20,501 bases of DNA from JBBTCJ01 sp038043285 (lineage in GTDB: Bacteria; Planctomycetota; Phycisphaerae; UBA1845): assembly GCA_038043285.1 (NCBI GenBank), contig JBBTCJ010000086.1, positions 1-20,501 on the forward strand. The letters are read 5' to 3'. This document shows, in pieces, positions 9,145-17,029 of this stretch (position 1 is the stretch's first letter; every line of letters begins with the position of its first letter). The notes below the pieces were generated by a model. The model had not been told where the DNA came from and ran no database searches. It worked only from the letters and a program-made list of their open reading frames with translations. A program made the translations under genes and the position numbers.

Positions 9145-9843
9145 CTACTTGCCATCGTGATCGCCATGATCGTGGTCGCCATGGTCATGATCCCGTCCGT
9201 CCTTCTTGCCGCCCTTGAGCATCTCGTTGAGTTTCTCGACGTTGACGTATACGCCTTGTTTTTCGAGATTCGAAGCGTATTTGGCGGGGTCCGCGAGGAA
9301 CTTCTTGTCGCATCCCGGACAACAATAGTAGATCGTCTCGCCGGTGGGCAGCTTAGACGTCCCCTTCGGACTCACCGTTTCGCCCATGACCGGGCACTGC
9401 GTTTGATAGGTATAGGCGTTGGCCAACCCGGCGGCGTACTTGCCCGGCTCCGCCTGGAACTTCTTCGAGCACTCCGCGCTGCAAAACGAGATACTCTTTC
9501 CCCCGTGCGTCGCCGTAATCTTCGGATCGGAGGCCTTGCCCTCGATTGGACATCTGACCTGGACCTGCTCACGACCGGCCAGGAGCTTCCGCTGCTCCGC
9601 CACGGACGCCGTGTACTTCGCCGGGTCAGCCGTGTACTTCTTGATGCAGCCCGCACAGCAGAAATACACCGGGCCGTCGGGAGTCTCGGTGCTCACCGCG
9701 AAGTTGATCTCCTCGCCCATGATCGGGCACTTCGGCAGCGCCGACTCCTTCTCGTCGATCGAAGCCGCTAACGAACCTCCAAGCACCGATAGGACCGCGG
9801 ACAAGGCAACCGCTCCGCACAACAGACCCTTCCGAATCGTCAT
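9145..9843 (-). CDS. exported triple YHS/TRASH-domain protein with His-rich tail
   Basis: Predicted periplasmic metal-binding protein of 232 residues, 176 bases upstream of the channel gene and read in the same direction. A signal peptide (about 1-27) is followed by three related units: Cys39…Cys62-x3-Cys66 (CPIMG…FCCAGC), Cys98…Cys121-x3-Cys125 (CPIEG…FCSAEC) and Cys150…Cys174-x3-Cys178 (CPVMG…YCCPGC). Each continues with a KKF/KKY…DPAKY or EPGKY segment typical of YHS domains. The C-x22/23-C-x3-C spacing is also that of TRASH metal-binding domains. The C-terminus is a DHDHGDHDHGDH tail, a classical metal ligand cluster. ATG 9843 is chosen over longer in-frame starts because GGAGGTG lies at 9849-9855 and a clean signal peptide follows. 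A role in capturing or delivering Cu/Ag is inferred from the motifs and neighbours. Confidence 0.88.
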   Translation of the reverse strand: MTIRKGLLCGAVALSAVLSVLGGSLAASIDEKESALPKCPIMGEEINFAVSTETPDGPVYFCCAGCIKKYTADPAKYTASVAEQRKLLAGREQVQVRCPIEGKASDPKITATHGGKSISFCSAECSKKFQAEPGKYAAGLANAYTYQTQCPVMGETVSPKGTSKLPTGETIYYCCPGCDKKFLADPAKYASNLEKQGVYVNVEKLNEMLKGGKKDGRDHDHGDHDHGDHDGK

Positions 9844-10135
9844 GAAAACACCTCCGTAAATGCCCTGGCCGGCTGCCCGGCGGGCTATCCAAAGCCGGTT
9901 TCTCTTCGACGCAACGCGCGCCGCTGCAGAAACGGGCAAGTCTGCGTTGAGGAAACACGTCGTTTCGGCCGATCGCCGGGAACGGTCAGACCCGATCGAC
10001 GAGCTTCAGCCCGCGCGATCGTAGGGAGTAGCGCGGCCCTAAACGACGTTCAATGGCGCAAAGAGAGAGAACCAGCATATCGGCGGCGGCGGAAAATCGG
10101 AGCGCGCCGCCTTTGTGGCGTACAACCGGAGGGAA
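9844..10135. other. 292-base gap upstream of the YHS gene, nothing clear
   Basis: Lies between the cysteine-rich protein gene and the YHS gene, both read on the minus strand. Apart from the YHS ribosome-binding site (9849-9855) I see no gene, strong promoter or terminator. The gap is long enough for a separate promoter for the YHS-channel-cusBA genes; a weak minus-strand candidate is TTGAAC with a TACTCC 17 bases later (about 10025-10053). Confidence 0.3.
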
Positions 10136-10552
10136 TCAGATCAACAGGATAATCGTAGAAAGGAAGTCCGACGCGCCGGGCGGGCCATGCGCGCGCGGCG
10201 ACGGATGCGACGATGCGGCCCGATCAGGCGTCGCGTCGCCTTGGTCGGAGCCCATCGACCACGGCAGCAGTTTCGCACAAGGCAACGGATTGGGAGACTG
10301 CGGAGGAGGCGCCGGAGTGGTCTCACATCGACACGCCGAGAACGGATGGGACTCGTCCGTTGGAGTACCGTCGCGCTGCGGCGAGCCGCAGCACTTGCAC
10401 GCAGATTTGCAACAGCATCGGCAGTCAGACGTCTTCGTAGCAGCAACGGACGGCCAGCCGCCCGCGCGGCACTCGCGCGGAAGACCAGATACGCTCATCG
10501 CGCCGCCAAGCAGCAAACCCAGAACAACGCGCGTAAACGGTCTCGATGCCAT
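10136..10552 (-). CDS. small exported cysteine-rich protein, probable metal binder
   Basis: I cannot assign a named family. From ATG 10552 the protein has 138 residues: MASRPFTRVV, a hydrophobic core (LGLLLGGAMSVSG) and a likely cleavage region near 26-32, so it is probably exported. The mature part has a dense cluster, C-x-CCC-x3-C-x-CC (residues 44-55, core CRCCCKSACKCC), then CRC at 74-76 and Cys92. The rest is a Pro/Ser-rich, low-complexity tail ending in hydrophobic FLSTIILLI. Such a cluster suits Cu(I)/Ag(I) thiolate binding. It lies directly upstream of the metal export genes on the same strand, 292 bases from the YHS gene. Longer overlapping frames on the opposite strand lack a signal peptide or motif. 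The weak point is the absence of a strong ribosome-binding site (only GGGG near the start). Confidence 0.62.
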   Translation of the reverse strand: MASRPFTRVVLGLLLGGAMSVSGLPRECRAGGWPSVAATKTSDCRCCCKSACKCCGSPQRDGTPTDESHPFSACRCETTPAPPPQSPNPLPCAKLLPWSMGSDQGDATPDRAASSHPSPRAHGPPGASDFLSTIILLI

Positions 10553-10776
10553 GTGCCCCAAGCTTACCCCGTTCGCTCGGCCGTCGCAAGGACAAACGTC
10601 AGCGCGTGACCGGGGGGTTGCGCTTCACGCTTCTCCCCCGCACACGCTCTCGACCATTTCATGAGGTGTTCGGCCGCGCGTCGGTCGCATGACGCCAACG
10701 CAGTCGGGACACTAGGTTTACGGACAGCCGATCCAACGATCCAGCATGTAGGTTCTCGTACGAAGGGGTTGCTAGA

Positions 10777-10804
10777 TTGACAAGTTACCCACACGTCTGA
10801 TAAG
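10777..10804 (+). promoter_or_regulatory. sigma-70-like promoter for the M4 peptidase gene
   Basis: A perfect -35 TTGACA (10777-10782) is followed after 16 bases by GATAAG (10799-10804, four of six consensus positions). It stands out in GC-rich DNA and points at the peptidase gene, whose start is about 320 bases downstream. Prediction from motif only. Confidence 0.5.
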
Positions 10805-11090
10805 TTGGCGAGCCGCGACGCCGGAAAAAGGAGCGGAGGGGCTTTCATCCGGCGGTCCGACGGGATGGGCGCGGAACTCGTCGGACCGCGGCTCACCGGC
10901 AGCCGAGAAGACTCCAGCTACTTTGTCCGGGCGTCGTACCTTGCGGCTCGCTGGTTCGATTCCCCCTCCTCGCTGTACATGAACTTAGGCCGTAGAGCTG
11001 TCGGTGGGGTAGGAGGAGAGACCTGTGCCGTGCCAGCCGTCGCGTTGCGGGCTTTGCCGAACCTCGCGCTCGCTCCCATCGTCAGACCAG

Positions 11091-11107
11091 TCGTTTTCGA
11101 AAAACGA
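11091..11107 (+). promoter_or_regulatory. 7-bp perfect inverted repeat just before the peptidase ribosome-binding site
   Basis: TCGTTTT-CGA-AAAACGA is a perfect seven-base inverted repeat with a three-base centre, 13 bases before the GGAGG of the peptidase gene. It could be a repressor operator or an RNA hairpin near the ribosome-binding site. No T-run follows, so it is not a terminator. Confidence 0.3.
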
Positions 11108-11132
11108 ACGACCACACCTCGGAGGATCAAGT

Positions 11133-14100
11133 ATGCTACAGACGTTCGGGTTGGCAGGACTGCGAACGCCTTATCTTCGAGCCTTTCTCGGTGTCGCTCT
11201 ACTCTTGGCGCCGGCTCAGCGTTGCCGGGCGGCTAACCCGAAGTCCCTGACCGTTCACCGCACCGCCGCAAGCGGCGCCGTCACGTTTGTGGAAGGCGTG
11301 AACGGCCAGGCTATCCCGATGGACGGCTCGATCGTCGGAGCCGTGGGGAAGCCCACGGATCTTTTTCGCCGCTATGGCGAGTTATTCGGAATCACCAACG
11401 TCGACACACAACTCGTTCAGCGGGCCGTTCGGCGCGACGCACTGCGACAGATTCACACGACGTTCCAGCAAGTGCAGGCGGGAGTTCCCGTGTTTTCCGG
11501 CGTTCTGAAGATCCATCAGGACGACGCCGGGCGGTTTCTCGCGGTCAATGGGCGTTTCTATCCCGTCAGCCCGTCGCTGCCGACGATCCCCACGCTGACC
11601 GCGAAGGAGGCGACCGATCGCATCCTTGCCGCCCTCGAAGTGGTCGATCCCGCCATCGAACGCAACGAGTTGGTCATCGTTGATCCGGGTTGGTACGGCG
11701 ATCCGTCCATCGGAGCGCACCTGGCCTATCATGTCGTGGTCCACGATGCGCCTGTGGCGTTGCACGAGGCCTTCTTCGTCGACGCCCACACGGGAAAGAC
11801 CCTCGACCGCTGGTCGCTCGATGAGTCCGTTCGTCGGCGCATGATTTACGACGGCCAACTCACCGTTGACCTTCCCGGGACGCCCGCGCGCGCGGAGGGC
11901 GATCTCCCCGTCGGGAAACCCGCGGACGTCGACCGGGCCTACGATTACTCCGGCGATTATTATGACTACTTCTTTCGCGCCTATGGATGGGACAGTTTCG
12001 ACGGGCAAGGGACTCCGATCACCGTTACGGTCAATTCCATCGCCGGCGGATGCCCGAACGCTCTGTGGACTCCCCGCCTGAAGCAGGCGATTTTCTGCCC
12101 CGGAACCCTGGGCGACGACATCGTGGCCCACGAACTTACTCATGCCCTCACCGACTCGACGGCGGACCTCATCTATCAGAACCAACCCGGGCAGCTCAAC
12201 GAGTCCTTTTCCGACGTTTTCGGCGAACTGATCGACCTTTACAACGGCGACACGTCGTCCCTCGATGATCCGCAAGGACCGTCCTGGCCGACGCATGGAA
12301 CCGGACCGGGAACCGACGAACCCGGACCGATGCGAACTCCAGGTCTCTGCAACTTTCCGCCGGCCTACCCCGACGGTCTGCGCTGGATGGCGGGAGAAGA
12401 CGCGACCGTGTTCGGCGGCGCCATCCGGGACATGTGGGAGCCGAACTGCTGGGGCATGCCCGACCGCGCCAACAGCCCCTTGCAATTGTGCCAGGAGTTC
12501 GACAACGGCGGCGTGCACGTCGGCAGCAGCATCGCCAACCACGCCTTCGCCATGCTCGTGGACGGTAAGGCATTCAATGGGAGTAACGTGACCGGCATCG
12601 GTCCAATCAAGGCGGGGGCCGTCTGGTTTCGGGCGCTGACCACCTACCTTTCACCGGCGTCGAACTTTGAGGACGCCTATATCGCATTCAACCGCTCCGC
12701 GGCTGATCTGGTTGGAACCTATCCGAACGATCCGCGTACAGGACTTCCACACCCGGACGCGTTCACCGCCTTCGACGCACAACAGGTGGAGTTGGCGACC
12801 CGCGCCGCGGAGCTGAATACGCCCGGTCGCTGCGGAACGATCCATCCGATCCTGGATCCAGCGCCGGGACCGGTCTGCGGCGATCGCCGCACCATCTTCC
12901 GTGACGGCTTCGAGTCGGACGCCTCGATGTGGACCGCCCACAACTCCGCGCCTTGGACCCCCTATGACTGGCGGACGGTCGGCGACCTCCCTTTCGATCG
13001 AGAGGGCATGGCGATGTTCTGCCCCGACGCCGAACTGGGCGACTGCCGAACGACCGATGAGTCCGCAACCCATGAGCTCGACAGCCCGATCATCCTCCTG
13101 CCCGCCGGCGTCACCCACCCCATGCTGACTTTCGTCCACTACGTGGTCACTGAACCCGGCACCGACGGCGCCAACGTCTGGCTGAGCGTCAACGGTGGGC
13201 GCTGGCGGATCGTGCCCTCGTCGGCTTTTCTATTCAACCCCTACAATTCGACGATTCTTCCCAGCGTGGCCTACAACACCAACCCGCTCGCCGGCACGGA
13301 GGGATGGAGCGGGGCCGGTGGAAAATGGGGCTTCTCAGTCATCGACCTCTCGACCGTCGCCCGCGGGGGCGACGCCATACGCGTCCGCTTCGCCCTCAGC
13401 AAGGATCTCTGCGACGGCATCGGCGGCTGGTACGTCGACGACTTTGAGGTCTTTGATTGTCCCGACTGCAACTTGAACGGGCTTCCCGACAGCGCCGACC
13501 GACTCTTCACCCATACGTTCGATCGCACCGGCAACATCGGTGAGAACATCGGGGAAAACATCCCCGCAACGCTGACCCTGCTGCGCCCCCCCGTCGCCGC
13601 GTCCGACGTCCTGCTCAAGTTTTCCGCGATCGGCGACTTCGGCGCCCATTCCGAAAAGCTACTGATCGACCTCAACGGCGCGCCCGTCGGTCAGACGCTC
13701 TCCGTGGGCGCTCGCGACTGCCCGATGGTCGCCGACCAGGCGACCCTTACGGTTCCGGCTGAAATCTTCAACGCCGCCGTCGCCGGCGACGATGCCGTCT
13801 TCCACTTGGTGCCGACCAGAGACGTCAGTCCGACTTTGTGCGGAGGTACGACTTACGTCCGAATGGCCGTCGAGTATCACGTTTCGACCGTTGATGCTGA
13901 TGACAACGCCATCCCCGACCAATGCGAGGATTGCGCCCCGCCCCCGGCGCCAACCGTGCTCGACGGGAGCGTTCCGAGCAACCGCTACCTGTCGATTGCC
14001 CCCAACGGTTTTGCCGGGCGCAAAACTGCCCTGCGCGTCGTCGTGAGCCTTGTGCCTCGCGGGTTCGAGTCCAGCGTCGGCAAGGTGTATTGGGTGAACG

Positions 14101-14594
14101 AACCTCTCCCCAAGAACGTTTCCAAGTCCCCAGCGCTCTCCGATGAACGCTACGCGCGACTCTCTTGCGAACCGGTCTTCTTCGACTGGTCAACCACGGA
14201 CATCGTGCATGTCGCCGATCGGGAGATCCTCCCCGGCGGTATGTACACCGTGCAGTCGCTTGATCTTGCCTGCTATTTCGTGGACGGCGTCGATGGGATC
14301 TTCCGGGTCTCCGCCGACGACTACTCAGGCCCGGTCGCGGTCCGCACGGCTTCCCGCTGGGGAGACATGATTGGCAATGGTCCGAGCGCGCCGCCCAACG
14401 GCACCGTCAACGCCTTGGACCTCGCCGCCGCCGTGGACGCCTTCAAGGAACTCCCGTCCGCGTTGGGCGTGATCGGCGCCGACCTCGACCCCAGCGTGCC
14501 GGACCTTCGACTGACCATCCTTGACGTCGCTTCGGTGGTCGATGCCATCTTCGGACGACCGCTGCCCTTTGCCGGGCCGCGCAATTGCAAGTAG
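11133..14594 (+). CDS. secreted M4 (thermolysin-family) metallopeptidase with dockerin-like C-terminus
   Basis: Secreted zinc endopeptidase of 1153 residues, far longer than a basic thermolysin precursor. Order: signal peptide (about 1-33); FTP/PepSY-type propeptide (about 73-225); M4 catalytic domain with HELTH (333-337, zinc ligands His333 and His337, catalytic Glu334), third ligand Glu357 in NESFSD, and the transition-state His462 in DNGGVHVGSSIANHAF. A jelly-roll-like domain (about 588-776, DGFES…GWYVDDFEVF) follows, then CNLNGLPDSAD, a beta-rich segment, DADDNAIPDQCEDC (921-934), a last globular part and a dockerin-like pair of Asp-containing helices (about 1090-1140: NALDLAAAVDAF, TILDVASVVDAIF). 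The C-terminal modules suggest Ca2+-stabilised attachment or sorting outside the cell. ATG 11133 is chosen because GGAGG lies seven bases upstream and a signal peptide follows. It converges on the prolyl oligopeptidase gene. Confidence 0.92.
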   Translation: MLQTFGLAGLRTPYLRAFLGVALLLAPAQRCRAANPKSLTVHRTAASGAVTFVEGVNGQAIPMDGSIVGAVGKPTDLFRRYGELFGITNVDTQLVQRAVRRDALRQIHTTFQQVQAGVPVFSGVLKIHQDDAGRFLAVNGRFYPVSPSLPTIPTLTAKEATDRILAALEVVDPAIERNELVIVDPGWYGDPSIGAHLAYHVVVHDAPVALHEAFFVDAHTGKTLDRWSLDESVRRRMIYDGQLTVDLPGTPARAEGDLPVGKPADVDRAYDYSGDYYDYFFRAYGWDSFDGQGTPITVTVNSIAGGCPNALWTPRLKQAIFCPGTLGDDIVAHELTHALTDSTADLIYQNQPGQLNESFSDVFGELIDLYNGDTSSLDDPQGPSWPTHGTGPGTDEPGPMRTPGLCNFPPAYPDGLRWMAGEDATVFGGAIRDMWEPNCWGMPDRANSPLQLCQEFDNGGVHVGSSIANHAFAMLVDGKAFNGSNVTGIGPIKAGAVWFRALTTYLSPASNFEDAYIAFNRSAADLVGTYPNDPRTGLPHPDAFTAFDAQQVELATRAAELNTPGRCGTIHPILDPAPGPVCGDRRTIFRDGFESDASMWTAHNSAPWTPYDWRTVGDLPFDREGMAMFCPDAELGDCRTTDESATHELDSPIILLPAGVTHPMLTFVHYVVTEPGTDGANVWLSVNGGRWRIVPSSAFLFNPYNSTILPSVAYNTNPLAGTEGWSGAGGKWGFSVIDLSTVARGGDAIRVRFALSKDLCDGIGGWYVDDFEVFDCPDCNLNGLPDSADRLFTHTFDRTGNIGENIGENIPATLTLLRPPVAASDVLLKFSAIGDFGAHSEKLLIDLNGAPVGQTLSVGARDCPMVADQATLTVPAEIFNAAVAGDDAVFHLVPTRDVSPTLCGGTTYVRMAVEYHVSTVDADDNAIPDQCEDCAPPPAPTVLDGSVPSNRYLSIAPNGFAGRKTALRVVVSLVPRGFESSVGKVYWVNEPLPKNVSKSPALSDERYARLSCEPVFFDWSTTDIVHVADREILPGGMYTVQSLDLACYFVDGVDGIFRVSADDYSGPVAVRTASRWGDMIGNGPSAPPNGTVNALDLAAAVDAFKELPSALGVIGADLDPSVPDLRLTILDVASVVDAIFGRPLPFAGPRNCK

Positions 14595-14824
14595 CCCGAA
14601 GCGTTGGTTACTACAGCCGGACCTGCGCGCAATTCTTGGCGCGACGGCTTCTGCGCTCCGCCGGAAATCCGCTCGCTCACGGCCGCGGCTCTGGTCGGTC
14701 CGGGGCGTCGTTGAGCGATTCCGCATTCGCCGTTCAGCATTGCTGCCGGCCGCTTCCTCACCGTCGCGGTACGGATTGAGAAAAGGCACCGCTCCATGCT
14801 GTCGCGGTTCTGATCAACTCGCGG

Positions 14825-17029
14825 CTATTCGGCGCCCTTGGGGACGGTCCGTGTCAGCTCGATTCCTAGAGTCTTGACCAGAAACGCCCAACGGTCCGCG
14901 GCTTCCTCGATCACCTTGGTTGTCGGTTTCCCGGCCCCGTGACCGGCCTTGGTCTCGATGCGGATCATCACCGGCGCGGGACCGGACTGCACCTCCTGCA
15001 ACCGGGCCGCAAACTTGAAGCTGTGGGCCGGGACCACGCGATCGTCATGATCCGCGGTGGTGATTAGCGTCGCGGGATACGACGTTCCGGGCTTGAGGTT
15101 GTGGTACGGCGAGTACGCATGCAGGGCCTTGAACTCGTCGGCGTTGTCCGGCGACCCGTAGTCGCTGGTCCACGCCCACCCGATGGTAAACTTGTTGAAC
15201 CGCAGCATGTCCAACACGCCGACGGCGGGCAGCGCGGCCCCGAACAACTCCGGCCGCTGGGTGATGCACGCCCCCACCAGCAGTCCGCCGTTGCTCCCTC
15301 CACCGATCGCCAGTTTCTGCGGCGAGGTGTAGCGGTTCTTGATCAGCCACTCGGCTGCGGCGATGAAGTCATCGAAGCAGTTTTGCTTCTTGAGCTTCAT
15401 GCCGCCCTCGTGCCATTCGCGTCCGTACTCTCCGCCGCCGCGAATGTTGGCGACGGCCAACACGCCACCCATTTCCAGCCACACCAGGTTGGATACGGAG
15501 AAGAACGGCGTGATGGGAATGTCGAATCCGCCGTACCCGTAGAGGTACGTCGGATTCTTCCCGTCCAGCCCGGTCCCCTTGCGATGGGTGATGAACATGG
15601 GGATTTTCGTGCCGTCTTTGCTGTCGTAAAAGACCTGCTTGGTTTCGTAGGAATCCGCGGTGAAACCGACCTGGGGGCGACGGAAGACGCTCCGCTCGCC
15701 GGTGGTCACGTCCAAGCGGTAGATGGTGCCGGGATCCTTGAAACTGGTAAAGGAGAAGAAGGTTTCCGGATCGGTCTGACGCCCCCCGAAACCGGACGCC
15801 GTTCCAATGCTCGGCAGGTCCACTGTTCGCTCCAGTCGACCCTCGTTGCTGAAGAGGGCCACTTGCGAGTAGGCGTCCTTGAGGTAGAGCGCCGCAAGCT
15901 TCCCACCGACCGAAGTCACCTGCCGCAACGTGGCCGTCACCTGCGGGATCAGTTCGCCCCAGCGCGAGCGATCGGGGGTGGTGACGTCGATCGCAATGAC
16001 CCGCCCCCGCGGGGACTGGAGGTCGGTCTTGAACAGGAACTTCGTCCCGAAGTTGTCGATGAAATCGTATTCCGCGTCGAAGAGGTTGATAAGCTCCACG
16101 ACCGGCGAATCTTCGGCGGAAAGATCCTTGTAGAACACCATGTTCTTTCGTTCGGTGCCCTTCGAAACGCGGATCATCAGGTATTGGCCGTCGTCGGTAA
16201 CCTGTCCGCCGAACCCCCACTCCTTCTGGTCCTTCCGTTCGTAGATCAGCTTGTCCTGCGCCTGCGCCGTCCCGATCTTGTGGTAATACAGTTTTTGAAA
16301 ATAGTTCACGTCCTCGAGCTTGGTCTCTTCCTTAGGCTCGTCGTAACGGCTGTAAAAAAAACCCTTACCGTCCTTGGTCCACGAAGCCCCGGAGAACTTC
16401 ACCCACTTGACGACGTCGGTCAGATCCTTGCCCGTGTCGATCTCGCGAACGTGCCACTCCTGCCAATCGGAACCGGACGAAGCCAGGCCGTAGGCCAGCA
16501 ACTTTCCGTCCTGGGTCACGTCGTATCCCGTGAGGGCGACCGTCCCGTCCAGCGAAAGTTTGTTGGGGTCGAGGAACTCTTTCGGAACGCCGTTCACCGA
16601 GTCCATCGTGAAAATGACGTTCTGGTTCTGCAGCCCGTCGTTGTGGGAAAAGAAATACTTTCCACCCCACTTGTTCGGGATGCCGAAGCGCTCGTAATCC
16701 CAAAGCTCGTTCAAGCGACCGTGGATGCGGCCACGCTCCAGGATCGAATCGAGAAACTTGTTCGTGACCTTGTTTTCCGCCTCGATCCACGTGCGGGACT
16801 CGGTGGAGTCCGGATCCTCCAGCCCGCGATAGGGATCGGGCACCTTCGCCCCGTGGTATTCATCGACGAGGTCACCCTTCTTGGCCTTGGGGTACTCGTA
16901 CGCCGGCGTGGTCTCGCCGCCCAGCGTTGGCGCCGCCGGCGCCAGGCAGAAGGCAAGGCCGACCGCTGCAATCGCGGAGGCGATCCATGAAAGCCGACAA
17001 CAACCGTAGGTGCGGAGTCTGGTCTGCAT
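14825..17029 (-). CDS. exported prolyl oligopeptidase (S9A family)
   Basis: Serine peptidase that cuts short peptides after proline. From ATG 17029 the protein has 734 residues with a signal peptide (about 1-38), so it is probably periplasmic or secreted. The N-terminal part starts with YEYPKAKKGDLVDEYHGAKVPDPYRGLED, as in the family, and leads into the seven-bladed propeller. The C-terminal alpha/beta-hydrolase has the catalytic triad Ser579 (GGGSNGG), Asp662 (ADHDDRVVP, with Arg664 for substrate binding) and His697 (KAGHGAGKP). Length and motifs fit an intact enzyme. GAGG lies seven bases before this ATG. An in-frame ATG at 17155 with GAGGAGG upstream (17165-17171) would add 42 residues before the signal peptide, which makes it less likely. 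The gene converges on the peptidase gene; the 230 bases between the stops show no clear terminator. Confidence 0.94.
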   Translation of the reverse strand: MQTRLRTYGCCRLSWIASAIAAVGLAFCLAPAAPTLGGETTPAYEYPKAKKGDLVDEYHGAKVPDPYRGLEDPDSTESRTWIEAENKVTNKFLDSILERGRIHGRLNELWDYERFGIPNKWGGKYFFSHNDGLQNQNVIFTMDSVNGVPKEFLDPNKLSLDGTVALTGYDVTQDGKLLAYGLASSGSDWQEWHVREIDTGKDLTDVVKWVKFSGASWTKDGKGFFYSRYDEPKEETKLEDVNYFQKLYYHKIGTAQAQDKLIYERKDQKEWGFGGQVTDDGQYLMIRVSKGTERKNMVFYKDLSAEDSPVVELINLFDAEYDFIDNFGTKFLFKTDLQSPRGRVIAIDVTTPDRSRWGELIPQVTATLRQVTSVGGKLAALYLKDAYSQVALFSNEGRLERTVDLPSIGTASGFGGRQTDPETFFSFTSFKDPGTIYRLDVTTGERSVFRRPQVGFTADSYETKQVFYDSKDGTKIPMFITHRKGTGLDGKNPTYLYGYGGFDIPITPFFSVSNLVWLEMGGVLAVANIRGGGEYGREWHEGGMKLKKQNCFDDFIAAAEWLIKNRYTSPQKLAIGGGSNGGLLVGACITQRPELFGAALPAVGVLDMLRFNKFTIGWAWTSDYGSPDNADEFKALHAYSPYHNLKPGTSYPATLITTADHDDRVVPAHSFKFAARLQEVQSGPAPVMIRIETKAGHGAGKPTTKVIEEAADRWAFLVKTLGIELTRTVPKGAE

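Larger units (their letters stand above)
10553..11132. other. 580-base intergenic region between divergent genes
   Basis: No convincing gene is seen. It separates the minus-strand cysteine-rich gene from the plus-strand peptidase. It contains a sigma-70-like promoter (10777-10804) for the peptidase, a hairpin (11091-11107) and the peptidase ribosome-binding site (11121-11125). The long leader between promoter and start (about 320 bases) holds a tRNA T-arm-like string at 10953-10963 but no complete tRNA. Confidence 0.5.

Noticed and set aside
10053..10664. Plus-strand open frames of 203 and 164 codons over the Cys-rich gene
   Set aside because: Arg/Ser-rich, no signal peptide or motif, while the minus-strand frame has an export signal and an ordered Cys cluster.
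10953..10963. GGTTCGATTCC resembles a tRNA T-arm in the leader of the peptidase gene
   Set aside because: The flanking bases do not form a T-stem, and no matching 5' acceptor arm or anticodon arm lies upstream. A tRNA-derived attachment-site remnant cannot be shown without a second copy.
15101..16990. 629-codon plus-strand open frame opposite the prolyl oligopeptidase
   Set aside because: Shadow of a complete enzyme with an intact catalytic triad on the minus strand.
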